In this document: piece by piece, positions 23,936-32,740 of the stretch | Layout: each line of letters opens with the position of its first letter | How positions within the stretch are numbered: the stretch's first letter is position 1 | Origin: Melittangium boletus DSM 14713 | GTDB lineage: Bacteria; Myxococcota; Myxococcia; Myxococcales; Myxococcaceae | DNA: 64,000 nucleotides | NCBI RefSeq assembly: GCF_002305855.1 | Contig: NZ_CP022163.1 | Coordinates: 6,076,292 to 6,140,291 of the forward strand | Reading direction: 5' to 3' | Position numbers and translations under genes: made by a program | The notes under the pieces: model-generated | Database searches by the model: none | The model's input: the letters and a program-made list of their open reading frames with translations, nothing else | What the model was told of the DNA's origin: nothing

Positions 23936-25117
23936 ATGGTCGTTGACGCACTCTCTCGTTATCAGTCCCACCGTGAGCAACTCGCGCGGGGTGGACTTCC
24001 CAAGGACGGCGCGCTGGTGGTGATTGGAGACCTGCTGCGGCGCGGCGAGCGGTTGGGACGAGAGGGTGTCGAGCAGGCCCTGCGGGGACTGGGTTCCGGG
24101 GACATCGAGACCTGGCTCCGGGCGCAGGAGCCCGAGGCGCTCCGGCCCGCGTTGCTCCGGGCCGCGGAGGAGGCCGCCGAGGCCGCCCTGGGCGAGGACG
24201 TGGACGAGGCGGACGTCTGGCGCGCCTCCTCCTTCGAGGGACTTGCCGCGCGCGATCGGGCCGAGTCCGCCTTCCGGGCCATCTCCGTGTGGGAGTCGAT
24301 TCACGGCGCGCTCTCCGGGGACGCGGCGGCGCGGTTGAAGGCCTTGCGCGAGGGATTTGGGCGTCTGGACGGGGTACTGGAGCCAAAGGCCCGTTGGTTC
24401 ATCCCGCTCAATGCCCAGCGCCGGGCGGAGCGCGATCTCCTGGATGCCGACGAACGCTCCCGGGCCTGGTGGTTCACCGCGCGCTCCGACTGTGACGAAT
24501 TTCTCTCGGCCCTGAGCCCCCGTATCGATCGCCCCGGCTCTCATCTGCGCACCTGCTCCGAGTGCCAGTCGGACTTGTCCCGGAGCGCCCCGGTGGAGAC
24601 ACCTCCCAAGCGGCACCTGAGCGCCGAGGACCTGTGGCGCTTCGACATGGGCACCCTGTCGGCGGTGGAGCTCAAATGGGTCGATGGGCACACCGAGAAG
24701 TGCCTGGAATGTGCCCAGGCCATCTGGGCCTTGGAGGAGGGGGACGAGGCCATCGACAAGGCGATGGCGGAGCAGGAGCGCCCCATCCCCGCGGCGCGTA
24801 CCTCACGGGCCGCCGAGCCGCCAGGCCGGAGGCCCGGTGCCGCGCGCCACTCCGAGCAGCGGGATGTGTTGGAGGAGCGTCGGGAGTTCCGCGTGGTGCT
24901 CGTACGGGAGCGTCAGCGGGCCCGGCTCCTGGTTCAACCTCTAGGGGGGCGCGCCGTGACGGCGGCCGTGTTCCTGGTCCCCGGCAAGCCCACGCTCAAG
25001 CCCCAGGTGGGCCCGGACGGTCTCGAGTTCGACCTGGGGACCGCGGGCGGCCGCTCCGCGCACCTGATGGTCCGCGTGGGCAACAGTGAAATCTTCGAGC
25101 GCGACTTCTCCTTCTAA
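23936..25117 (+). CDS. Zinc-finger (anti-sigma-like) soluble protein
   Basis: A 393-residue protein 30 bp downstream of the sigma-factor gene, with a GGAGGGT ribosome binding site. Residues 1-170 are helical and acidic. Around 200-260 are two Cys-containing clusters: HLRTCSECQ, and HLSAEDLWRFDMG followed by HTEKCLECAQ. The second has the His-x3-Cys-x2-Cys layout of anti-sigma zinc domains (zf-HC2). The C-terminal 100 residues are beta-rich. There is no transmembrane segment, unlike most membrane-bound anti-sigma factors, so this would be a cytoplasmic regulator. The pairing suggests it holds or escorts the upstream sigma factor. Confidence 0.65.
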   Translation: MVVDALSRYQSHREQLARGGLPKDGALVVIGDLLRRGERLGREGVEQALRGLGSGDIETWLRAQEPEALRPALLRAAEEAAEAALGEDVDEADVWRASSFEGLAARDRAESAFRAISVWESIHGALSGDAAARLKALREGFGRLDGVLEPKARWFIPLNAQRRAERDLLDADERSRAWWFTARSDCDEFLSALSPRIDRPGSHLRTCSECQSDLSRSAPVETPPKRHLSAEDLWRFDMGTLSAVELKWVDGHTEKCLECAQAIWALEEGDEAIDKAMAEQERPIPAARTSRAAEPPGRRPGAARHSEQRDVLEERREFRVVLVRERQRARLLVQPLGGRAVTAAVFLVPGKPTLKPQVGPDGLEFDLGTAGGRSAHLMVRVGNSEIFERDFSF

Positions 25118-25123
25118 GCGGCG

Positions 25124-25783
25124 CTACGCCCCCAGCGCGTGCAACTCGCCCGAGGGCACCACCCGCGTGCCCGGTGGACCCTGGTGCGCCAGCGTCACCA
25201 TCGCCCTCGCCACGGTGCGTGCCTCGATGGGCCGTGCCGCCAGCGGACGCAACAGGGGCGCGAGCGCCCGTGAGAGGGCTCCGGCCACTTGTTCTCCGAG
25301 GCGGCTCTCGGCGCGCTCTCCGAGCAGCAGCGAGGGCTGGAGGATGACGAGTGATTCGAAGCCGAGTGTCTTGAGCGCGTCCTCCGTTTCTCCCTTCACG
25401 CGGTTGTAGAAGATGCGCGAGCGGGCGTTGGCGCCGAGCGCCGTCACGATGATGAAGCGCTGGACCTCCGCCCTCCGGGCCGCTCGGGCGAAGCTCAGGA
25501 CGGCATCATGGTCCACGGCGCGGAAGGCTTCCTGGCTGCCCGCCTTCTTGATAGTGGTGCCCAGGGTACAGAAGGCGTCCTGGGCGGAGGGCGGCGGCTG
25601 GGGGCCGAGCCGGGCGAAGTCCACCGTGTGCTGGACGAGCTTCGGGTGTTGGCGGGGCAGGGGACGGCGGCCGAGGGAGTGGATTTCTCGGTAGCGAGGG
25701 TCCTCGAGCAGCGTGTCGAGCAGGGCGCCGCCAACGAGGCCACTCGCGCCGGCCACGAGGGCGATACGGGGGGAGGTCTCCAT
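25124..25783 (-). CDS. NAD(P)-binding Rossmann protein (TIP30/HTATIP2-like)
   Basis: A 219-residue atypical short-chain dehydrogenase-like protein. The nucleotide loop is GASGLVGGALL (12-22), with an LGRRPLPRQ strand end recognising NADP. FCTLGTTIKKAGS (71-83) and FIIVTALGANARSRIFYNRVKGETE (110-134), with its YxxxK, are typical of the HTATIP2/TIP30 group. Substrates of the bacterial members are generally unknown. It converges with the zinc-finger gene (6-bp gap) and is followed upstream by a thioesterase gene on the same strand. Confidence 0.75.
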   Translation of the reverse strand: METSPRIALVAGASGLVGGALLDTLLEDPRYREIHSLGRRPLPRQHPKLVQHTVDFARLGPQPPPSAQDAFCTLGTTIKKAGSQEAFRAVDHDAVLSFARAARRAEVQRFIIVTALGANARSRIFYNRVKGETEDALKTLGFESLVILQPSLLLGERAESRLGEQVAGALSRALAPLLRPLAARPIEARTVARAMVTLAHQGPPGTRVVPSGELHALGA

Positions 25784-25824
25784 GCGGGGGATGCTCAGCA
25801 CATTCCCCTGGAGGCGGCCAGGAG

Positions 25825-26295
25825 TCATTTGAAGGCCGGGCTGTCTCCCGCGGCCCACTTCATCGAGGACACCTTGACCACGCCCTGGCAGCGGGCACAC
25901 ACCGCGCCCTGGGGGTCGTAGATGCGCGCGGAGGAGAAGAGGGTGGAGGTGCCCATGCTGTCGATGGTGGCCTCGGCGCGCAGGGCGTCGCCCCGGACGG
26001 GGCGCTCGAAGCTCATGGACAACTGCATGGTGGCGGCTCGACGGGTGGGCTCCCTCAGGGCGGGGGTGCACCCGATGACCAGATCGAAGAGCGCGGCGAG
26101 GATGCCGCCGTTGACGGCGTCGGTGCCCAGGCCGCCTCGGTGCTCGGGACGGATCTCCGGAATGACGATGACGACCTTCTTGCCCTCGGGAAAGCTCAGG
26201 CGCGCGCCAAAATGCTTCATGACGGGGCTGCGGGTGAATTGCTCGGCGAAGCGGTCGAGCTGTTCCTGGGTCGGATAGGTCTCGGCATCGGACAT
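25825..26295 (-). CDS. PaaI-family hotdog thioesterase
   Basis: A 156-residue single hotdog domain. The helix-start motif GLGTDAVNGGILAALFDLVIGC (about 55-76) carries the Asn-Gly-Gly and Asp typical of PaaI-like acyl-CoA thioesterases. The second half has the long strands MQLSMSFERPVRGD and ALRAEATIDSMG. It would hydrolyse small or aryl acyl-CoA esters in the cytoplasm; the physiological substrate is not readable. The gene is followed by the TIP30-like gene on the same strand and is divergent from a lipoprotein gene. Confidence 0.8.
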   Translation of the reverse strand: MSDAETYPTQEQLDRFAEQFTRSPVMKHFGARLSFPEGKKVVIVIPEIRPEHRGGLGTDAVNGGILAALFDLVIGCTPALREPTRRAATMQLSMSFERPVRGDALRAEATIDSMGTSTLFSSARIYDPQGAVCARCQGVVKVSSMKWAAGDSPAFK

Positions 26296-26324
26296 GGCGA
26301 GACTCTACTGGTAGAAAGCCGGAC

Positions 26325-27674
26325 ATGCCTCGTTCGCCGCGTCCGCTCGCCCTGTTGCTGGCCCTCGCGGGGTGTACCCAGCAAGGGGGGAGGGAGGCGC
26401 CCAAGCCCCCGCCAGCGCCCGTGTCCGCCTCCGCTCCCGAGGTCCCCGTACCGGGTGGGAAGGCCCTTCCACCCGAGGTCCGCTATGCGCGCATGTGGCT
26501 GGTCATCGTCCATGCCTCGGACACTCCGGGAGAGGGGAGCGAGGTGCTGACGGCGCTCGCGCGCACGGGTCTGCCCGCGGAACCGGTGCGGTTGTCCACC
26601 ACGGCCTTCCGGGAGCTGCGCCCGTGCCTGGAGCTGGTGGTGGCGAAGGCGTTTCCGGGGAAGTCGGAGGCGGTGGCCTACCAGGTACGGCTGCTCGAGG
26701 CGGGCGTGGCGGCGGAGGTGAAGCACGCCGGTCCGCTGGAGGCCGGACGCGAGGCGCGCGAGGCCACCTGTCTGGCGGCGGTCGAGGCCCATGCCGCGCT
26801 CGTCGAGGGCTTGAAGCGCCGGGAGGCGCCGCGCTTCGTGGAGTCGCACGTGGGGCGCACCTTCCTGCTGTTGGGGGAGAGCCAGGAGAGTCTGGTGCTC
26901 GAGCCCATGGACGTGCGCCGGAGTGTGTGGATGGCGCCGGCCCGGGAGGATCCCACCGGGCTGTTCTCCCTGGGAGATCGGGTGGACCTGTATGGCGCAG
27001 AGGGGCCCCTGCACGCGGGCTGCGCGGTGAAGGGCTTCACGTGGATCAACCGGGGTGTACCGCCCGTCGAATTCTTCCTGCGCGAGCCGCCTCCCGAGGC
27101 CCCCGGGTGTGGCCGGGTCTGGGCCTTCGCGGAGCTGGACTGCGCGGTGAAGCCAGGTGCACCGGTGTTCGCCCTGCCCGAGGGGACGAAGGCGCCCGTG
27201 TTCTTCCAGCGGGAGGGCGCGGTGGCGGACGCCGAGGAGGAGGCCATGGAGGCGGCCGCGCTGCGGCGCTCGGCGCGCTTCGCCACGTTGCGGTTGGAGG
27301 GCTCCGAGCAGGCGGAGCGGATGGGGGAGGCACTTCGCGAGGAGGTGGAGTCCTTCGGGTTTTCCCGCGAGGAGCGCCGGGTGCTCTTCACGGTGGCGCG
27401 GCTGCGCGTGGGGGAAGGGCACTCGGTGTGTGGAATCGACTACGACCAGCAGGCCACCCGGGCGGTGGTGCGCGCGCCGGGTGAGCGCGAGCGGGTGCTG
27501 CCCCAGTCGGAGCTGGCGGGAGAGGACGTGGTGGGGGTGTTGGACCTGGAGGGGGACGGGCGGGTGGAGCTGCTCCTGCGCGAGACCTGGCCCGCCGGGA
27601 CGTTGCGCCTGGTGCGGGAGGACGGCACCGAGGTGGCGGGGGACGTGGTGGAGAACTGCGACTGCGGATGCTGA
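26325..27674 (+). CDS. Lipoprotein of unknown function (449 aa)
   Basis: The N-terminus is a lipoprotein signal (RPLALLLALAGC, lipid Cys at 17), followed by a Pro-rich linker. The mature part has 8-10 scattered cysteines and no motif I recognise. The C-terminus has a strand pattern with DLEGDGRVELLLRETWPAG, reminiscent of FG-GAP/VCBS-like repeats in surface proteins. It ends with Cys-Asp-Cys-Gly-Cys. Its place is likely the periplasmic face of a membrane. It converges with an exported hypothetical gene. Confidence 0.65.
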   Translation: MPRSPRPLALLLALAGCTQQGGREAPKPPPAPVSASAPEVPVPGGKALPPEVRYARMWLVIVHASDTPGEGSEVLTALARTGLPAEPVRLSTTAFRELRPCLELVVAKAFPGKSEAVAYQVRLLEAGVAAEVKHAGPLEAGREAREATCLAAVEAHAALVEGLKRREAPRFVESHVGRTFLLLGESQESLVLEPMDVRRSVWMAPAREDPTGLFSLGDRVDLYGAEGPLHAGCAVKGFTWINRGVPPVEFFLREPPPEAPGCGRVWAFAELDCAVKPGAPVFALPEGTKAPVFFQREGAVADAEEEAMEAAALRRSARFATLRLEGSEQAERMGEALREEVESFGFSREERRVLFTVARLRVGEGHSVCGIDYDQQATRAVVRAPGERERVLPQSELAGEDVVGVLDLEGDGRVELLLRETWPAGTLRLVREDGTEVAGDVVENCDCGC

Positions 27675-27696
27675 GCCCCGCGGAGGCCCGGGCCCG

Positions 27697-28485
27697 TCAG
27701 TAGGGGATGTCCTTGCTCCGGGTCTGGCTCCACGCCGCGGAGGTCCGCCGCAGGAGCTGGGCGACCTCCGTGAGTTCGCCACTCACGTCCTTGCTGGAGA
27801 CGAAGTCGAAATAGGCCTTCATGGACGCGCTCTGGCACGCGTCCCGCTTGTTGTCGGTCGGCGCGCGGCCCAGGCACACGGCTTCGCCAGCGTCGACCTT
27901 CTCGGTCAGGGCCGCCCACTCGGCGGGGAGGATGGAGCGAGGCTGGAGGCTGATCCAGAAGACATGGGGGGTGTCGAAGAAGCCGCCCATGACGTTGAGC
28001 CGCAGGGTGGTGAGCTCCCCTGTCTCTCCGGTAGCGCCCGACACCGACCAGAACGCGTTCACCAGGTTTAGATGGGACAGTCCTTCCGGAAGTTTGACCT
28101 CGCCGAGGACCACATCGCCGAGATCGAACAGTTCCCAGGGCAGCAGGACATGGAAGAGACGCTGGCCCACGGGGTTGCGCACGAAGTCGATCAACTCCTT
28201 GGTGGGGCCCGCTCGCAGTTCCTCGGCGCGCAAGGGGTAGAGCCGCCCCTGGAAGTCCTTCATGGTTTCCCGGGGAGACGCGAACTTGAACTCCCAGACG
28301 TCATCCCGGCAGGGAGACGTGGGTTTGCCGAAGAAGCAGCTCGCGTTGGGCGACAGGGGCCTGAGCACCATGCCGGGCTCGGCGGGCGCCTTCCGGCCCC
28401 CTTGCGCGCCCATGAGCAGCACCGTTGCCGCCAGAAGGGAGATGCGAGCGATGCGCGGCCTCGTTGTTCCAGCGGGCTTTCCCAA
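27697..28485 (-). CDS. Exported protein of unknown function (262 aa)
   Basis: An N-terminal signal sequence (ARISLLAATVLLMGAQG) is followed by a soluble domain with four cysteines, two in NASCFFGKPTSPC. A central segment (FDLGDVVLGEVKLPEGLSHLNLVNAFWSVSG) is beta-rich. I do not recognise a family. It converges with the preceding lipoprotein (22-bp gap) and is divergent from the UvrD helicase gene. Confidence 0.6.
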   Translation of the reverse strand: MGKPAGTTRPRIARISLLAATVLLMGAQGGRKAPAEPGMVLRPLSPNASCFFGKPTSPCRDDVWEFKFASPRETMKDFQGRLYPLRAEELRAGPTKELIDFVRNPVGQRLFHVLLPWELFDLGDVVLGEVKLPEGLSHLNLVNAFWSVSGATGETGELTTLRLNVMGGFFDTPHVFWISLQPRSILPAEWAALTEKVDAGEAVCLGRAPTDNKRDACQSASMKAYFDFVSSKDVSGELTEVAQLLRRTSAAWSQTRSKDIPY

Positions 28486-28642
28486 GATGCCCCCTCCGTG
28501 GCTCAGGGCCTGGCAAGCGGTTCCACTGCCGTTGAGGGTAAGCTACCCCCACGCACCCCAACAAGGCAGGCGGGCGCCGCCCTTCGCGGAACGTCCTTCC
28601 AGGTGGCCGGAAACTCGTTAGAAACATCGTTTCCCCCTAGAT

Positions 28643-30997
28643 ATGGCGCTTGCCTTGAACGCCGAAAACGAACTCCTCAAAGACCTGAACGAGCCCCAGA
28701 AGGAAGCGGTCCTCCATGGCGATGGGCCGCTCCTCGTGTTGTCGGGGGCGGGTAGCGGCAAGACGCGCGTCATCACCCGGCGCGTGGCCCACCTGGTCCA
28801 GTTCCGCAACGTCTTCCCGTGGCGCATCCTCGCCGTCACGTTCACCAACAAGGCCGCGCGCGAGATGCGCGAGCGCCTGGTTCACCTGCTGGGTGCCCAG
28901 GCACATGAGCTGGTGGTGAGCACCTTCCACTCGTCCGCCGCGATGATCCTGCGCCGGGTCCTCCGCGAGGACGCGGTGGCTCAAGCGGTGGGGCTCACCC
29001 GCGCGTTCGTCATCTACGACGACGGGGACCAGATGCAGATCGTCAAGCGCGCCATGCGCGAGGCGAAGGTGGACCCCATCATGCAGCCCCGGGAGATCCT
29101 CCACCGGATCGATCAGGAGAAGAACGCGGCCCGTCTGCCGGACGACATGGTGGTGGACGTGGACGACGCGCGGGGCGTGGTGGTGCAGAAGACCTACCGC
29201 GCCTACCAGAAGCTCCTGCGCGCGGCGAACGCGGTGGACTTCGGCGACCTGCTCCTGCTGCTCGTGGACGTCTTCCGCAAGCACCCGGCGGTGCTGGAGC
29301 AGTACCAGCGGCGCTTCCGGCACATCCTGGTGGACGAGTTCCAGGACACGAACCCCGTCCAATACGAGCTGCTGCGGTTGTTGGCTCCCCCCGAGCGGCG
29401 TCCCAACCTGGTGGTGGTGGGCGACGATGACCAGTCCATCTACCGCTGGCGTGGGGCGAGCGTGGACAACATCCTCAACTTCCCCGAGCAGTACGCGGGC
29501 GCGCGGGTGGTGAAGCTCGAGCAGAACTACCGCTCGGACCAGAACATCCTCGACGCGGCGCACGCGGTCATCCAGCGCAACACCCGGCGCCTGCCCAAGA
29601 AGCTGTGGAGTGATCGGCCCAAGGGGGAAACGCTCACGATCCTGCTCAACCGGGACGAGCGCGCCGAGGCCCAGGAAGTGGCCCGCCGCATCCACGGCCT
29701 GCAGCGCGAGGGCTTCATCAAGTACTCGGGCATGGCGGTCTTCTACCGGACCAACGCGCAGAGCCGCGTGCTGGAGGAGGCGATGCGCCTGGCGCGCGTG
29801 CCCTACACGCTGGTGAGCGGCCGCAGCTTCTACGACCGGGCCGAGGTGCGGGACGCGGCGGCCTACCTGCGGCTGATGGTGAACCCGCGCTCGGACGCGG
29901 ACCTGTTGCGCATCATCAACACGCCGGCGCGCGGCATTGGCGACACCACGGTGGAGCGGTTGGCGGATTGGGCCAACCAGGCGGGCGTGAGCCTGTACGA
30001 AGCCACCGCCTCGCCCGAGCGCATCGCGGGACTCAACACGGCGGCGGTGCGCCGGCTCTCCGGCTTCCACGCGCTGGTGTCCTCGCTGCATGCCTTCGCC
30101 CAGGACGCGCAGGACTCGGCGAGCGCGGTGGACCAGATGCTCAAGGAGACGCATCTGGTGGATTCGCTCATGACCGAGGGCAGTGACGAGTCGATCACCC
30201 GCGCGGAGAACCTGCGCGAGTTCCTGGGCGCCGCGCAGGAATTCGACCTCAACCGGGCGGCGGCGGCGGTGGCCGTGTCGGATGCCACGCGGACGCCCGC
30301 TCCGGTCGAGCCCGGGGAGGAGGACCTGGACTCCTCGCCGCTCACCGAGGACACCCCTCCGCTCAATGCCTTCCTGGAGCAGATCAGTCTCGTGGGGGAC
30401 GCGGACGCCGAGGTGGGCGATGGCAAGGTGGCGTTGATGACGCTGCACGCGGCCAAGGGACTCGAGTTCGACGCGGTGTTCCTCACGGGCATGGAGGAAG
30501 GGGTGTTTCCCCACTCGCGCGCGCTGCGAGGGGACGACGTGGAAGGGGAGGAGATGGCCGAGGAGCGGCGGCTCTGCTACGTGGGCTTCACCCGCGCGCG
30601 CAGGCGGCTGTTCGTGAGCCTGGCGCAGTGCCGCTCGCTCTTCGGAGAGCTGCGCTACAACCCGCCGTCGAGCTTCCTGGCGGAGGTGCCGCAGGCGCTC
30701 TTCGGGATCGCGGAGCAGGAGTTGCCGCCCGCGCCGAAGGAAACGCCCTACGTGAAGCGCAAGCGGGACTGGGGCGACGAGGACGATGGGCCGCGCGTGG
30801 ACCGCACCTATTCACAGACCTCGGATGGCGAGGGGATTGGCGGGGACGTGCGGGGGATGCGGGTGCGCCACAATCAATTCGGCATGGGGCGCATCATCTC
30901 CACGGATGGCCAGGGGCCCAACGCGAAGGTGACGGTGGACTTCGGCGGACAAGTGGGGCTCAAGCGCGTCATCGCCCGCTTCCTGATGCCGGGGTAG
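28643..30997 (+). CDS. pcrA: UvrD/PcrA-family ATP-dependent DNA helicase
   Basis: A 784-residue superfamily 1 helicase with all canonical motifs in order: Q-motif LNEPQKEAV, Walker A GAGSGKT, Ia TFTNKAAREM, II VDEFQDTN, III GDDDQSIYRWRGA, IV NYRS, V TLHAAKGLEF and VI RRLCYVGFTRARRRL. The last 60 residues form a small Tudor-like domain (MRVRHNQFGMGRIISTDG), which in PcrA/UvrD contacts RNA polymerase. It unwinds DNA 3'-to-5' in repair and in resolving replication-transcription conflicts. Length and architecture are normal. Confidence 0.93.
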   Translation: MALALNAENELLKDLNEPQKEAVLHGDGPLLVLSGAGSGKTRVITRRVAHLVQFRNVFPWRILAVTFTNKAAREMRERLVHLLGAQAHELVVSTFHSSAAMILRRVLREDAVAQAVGLTRAFVIYDDGDQMQIVKRAMREAKVDPIMQPREILHRIDQEKNAARLPDDMVVDVDDARGVVVQKTYRAYQKLLRAANAVDFGDLLLLLVDVFRKHPAVLEQYQRRFRHILVDEFQDTNPVQYELLRLLAPPERRPNLVVVGDDDQSIYRWRGASVDNILNFPEQYAGARVVKLEQNYRSDQNILDAAHAVIQRNTRRLPKKLWSDRPKGETLTILLNRDERAEAQEVARRIHGLQREGFIKYSGMAVFYRTNAQSRVLEEAMRLARVPYTLVSGRSFYDRAEVRDAAAYLRLMVNPRSDADLLRIINTPARGIGDTTVERLADWANQAGVSLYEATASPERIAGLNTAAVRRLSGFHALVSSLHAFAQDAQDSASAVDQMLKETHLVDSLMTEGSDESITRAENLREFLGAAQEFDLNRAAAAVAVSDATRTPAPVEPGEEDLDSSPLTEDTPPLNAFLEQISLVGDADAEVGDGKVALMTLHAAKGLEFDAVFLTGMEEGVFPHSRALRGDDVEGEEMAEERRLCYVGFTRARRRLFVSLAQCRSLFGELRYNPPSSFLAEVPQALFGIAEQELPPAPKETPYVKRKRDWGDEDDGPRVDRTYSQTSDGEGIGGDVRGMRVRHNQFGMGRIISTDGQGPNAKVTVDFGGQVGLKRVIARFLMPG

Positions 30998-31003
30998 GGG
31001 ACG

Positions 31004-31912
31004 TCAGTCGAGAAACCGTCGCTCCCAGCGGCGGATGTCTTGGAGCGGCGTGGCGGCGTGGAGCTGGGGCTCGTGGAAGAGCCAGGGCTCGAGGACCCGC
31101 GCCAGTTCCCGGTACTCGGGCAGGAGGTGCCCTTGCTCGGCGTCACCCGCCTCGGGCCATGTCCCGAGGCTGACCACGGCGCGATCGCCATCTACCTCAT
31201 GGACGGAGGTCCCAGGGGCGTGCAGTTGGGCACGGAGCCCGGCTACACCGCCGAGTTCGGCCAATATGGGCTGCCCGAGGAACGTCAACCAGGAGGGGCC
31301 TCGCACCTGGGTTCCGATATGGAGGGAGAGCCAATCCAGGTTGGGAACATCGATGCCCGGATAGCGGAAATAGAGCTCGCGCAGTTCGTCGTCCACACCG
31401 ACCAATCCCGCTCCTTGATTGAAGGACAGGCCGACATGGCCGGAGCAGAAGGGCAGGCGCGTGGCGAGCTCCATCGCCAACCCACGTGCCCGCTGGGGGC
31501 CATGCTGCTCAAGGTATTGGGTTGGCAGTGAGAAGGAGACCGCGGAAACCGCGTCCGGCTGATTCTTGAGAAAGGGGGCCTCCAGGAGCTTGCCCTGGTA
31601 GTTGAACTGGTATGCGCGCGGGTCCTCTTGCGTGCCCTCCAGTGCGACGAACGCACGGCGGGCGTTGCTCAGCTCTCGTTGTACGAAGGCCCAGCCTTGC
31701 TCGTCGAGTGGTTGCCAGTCCCCTTCGTGGTCATCGTAGAAGGCGAGTGCATCGCGTCCAACGGCGTGGAGGTAGTGCGCGAGTGCTTGCTGGATACCTT
31801 GCGAAATGTCCGCGTGCGAGCGGCGCATGAAGAATGTGTAGGTCAAGATCTCCTTGAGCGGAACGTGACCCTTCAACGCGGGAACACACAGTCGAGGGTA
31901 GTGCTCACCCAT
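31004..31912 (-). CDS. DUF3396-type immunity protein (probable SitI-like)
   Basis: A 302-residue protein resembling DUF3396 ('type VI immunity' family), with stretches such as FSLPTQYLEQHG, GHVGLSFNQGAG and RYPGIDVPNLDWLSLHIGTQVRGPSWLTFLG. Members protect against contact-delivered toxins. The likely ATG (31912) overlaps the stop region of the upstream toxin gene by 8 bp, typical of toxin/immunity pairs; a TTG at 31924 is an alternative. No signal peptide is present, so it would act in the cytoplasm, consistent with neutralising a nuclease. Base composition is visibly lower in GC than neighbouring genes, suggesting horizontal gain. Confidence 0.75.
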   Translation of the reverse strand: MGEHYPRLCVPALKGHVPLKEILTYTFFMRRSHADISQGIQQALAHYLHAVGRDALAFYDDHEGDWQPLDEQGWAFVQRELSNARRAFVALEGTQEDPRAYQFNYQGKLLEAPFLKNQPDAVSAVSFSLPTQYLEQHGPQRARGLAMELATRLPFCSGHVGLSFNQGAGLVGVDDELRELYFRYPGIDVPNLDWLSLHIGTQVRGPSWLTFLGQPILAELGGVAGLRAQLHAPGTSVHEVDGDRAVVSLGTWPEAGDAEQGHLLPEYRELARVLEPWLFHEPQLHAATPLQDIRRWERRFLD

Positions 31913-32720
31913 GAGTGGTTCCAAGCCTGGGGGCGACTCGCCCGATGAGGGGCGCGATGTGGTTCCGGTACATCTGGCCCTGGGTGAAGTCGGCGAAGGG
32001 ATGGTCCTCGGGGAATGGGTTCCATCCGGGAAACCTTTCCGTGTTCACACAGGGAAACTTGAAGTCGTAAACGGCTTGCGCATTGAGCGCATCGCCGGAG
32101 TGGATGACCACATCGGGCTTCAATGTGCCTCTCAACTCTCCAATGTTTCCAGAGGCTTCGAGGATCCGCTCTTCCTCATGGCTGACCAACTTCTTTTGCT
32201 TCGTACGCAGGTCGATCCGGTAGCGCTGGTCCAGGCTGAACCCTCCGGGCCGGAGCTTGCCGAGCTTCTCCTGCGCGCACTTCTGGGCGGCCTCGTGCAT
32301 TTCGATTCCCAGCCTCATCGCCCAGGTCACGCGCCTGCCCCTGGCATCCTTTGTTTCCTGCTTGCACTCGGCGGCGAGGGGCGACGTCTTTTCGAACGTG
32401 CCTTCGTACCGAAGGAGCACTTCACTGCGTGCTTGATTGGCGCACTCCTCCAGTGCTTCCTCGATGCTCTTCTGGGCGGTCACATCGAGTACGACCTTCA
32501 ACACGGCCGTGGCGGAGCCTATCTCCTTGCCGTGAAGCGCGGCGCAGGCCGTGAGGCTGTTGCGGCATGTGGCCGAAGGCGAGTCGAGACCCACGGGCGC
32601 CTGACTGAATCCGTAATGCCTGGGGACGGTACTGGGGTATCGCCCCGTTGGGGGATGGACGCAGGCGCCCATTCCCAGGAGGAGGAGCATCCACCCCAGT
32701 CGCCGCCATGAATCCGCCAT
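31905..32720 (-). CDS. Lipoprotein with C-terminal PD-(D/E)XK nuclease signature (SitA-like toxin)
   Basis: A 271-residue protein. The N-terminus is a lipoprotein signal (LGWMLLLLGMGAC, Cys20). A middle region with several cysteines (50-190) follows. The C-terminal 75 residues carry PD202-203 and D219-F-K221 in KPDVVIHSGDALNAQAVYDF, then QGQMYRNH. This PD-x15-DxK layout is the restriction-endonuclease-fold signature. A lipoprotein with a nuclease tail next to an overlapping immunity gene is the layout of SitA/SitI, the Myxococcus toxins that pass between kin by TraA/B outer-membrane exchange. Homology to a named SitA family is not shown, and no sitB-like gene is seen. GC is lower than in flanking genes. 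Confidence 0.65.
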   Translation of the reverse strand: MADSWRRLGWMLLLLGMGACVHPPTGRYPSTVPRHYGFSQAPVGLDSPSATCRNSLTACAALHGKEIGSATAVLKVVLDVTAQKSIEEALEECANQARSEVLLRYEGTFEKTSPLAAECKQETKDARGRRVTWAMRLGIEMHEAAQKCAQEKLGKLRPGGFSLDQRYRIDLRTKQKKLVSHEEERILEASGNIGELRGTLKPDVVIHSGDALNAQAVYDFKFPCVNTERFPGWNPFPEDHPFADFTQGQMYRNHIAPLIGRVAPRLGTTHG

Positions 32721-32740
32721 TGGGTGGCGCGCTCCGTCGC

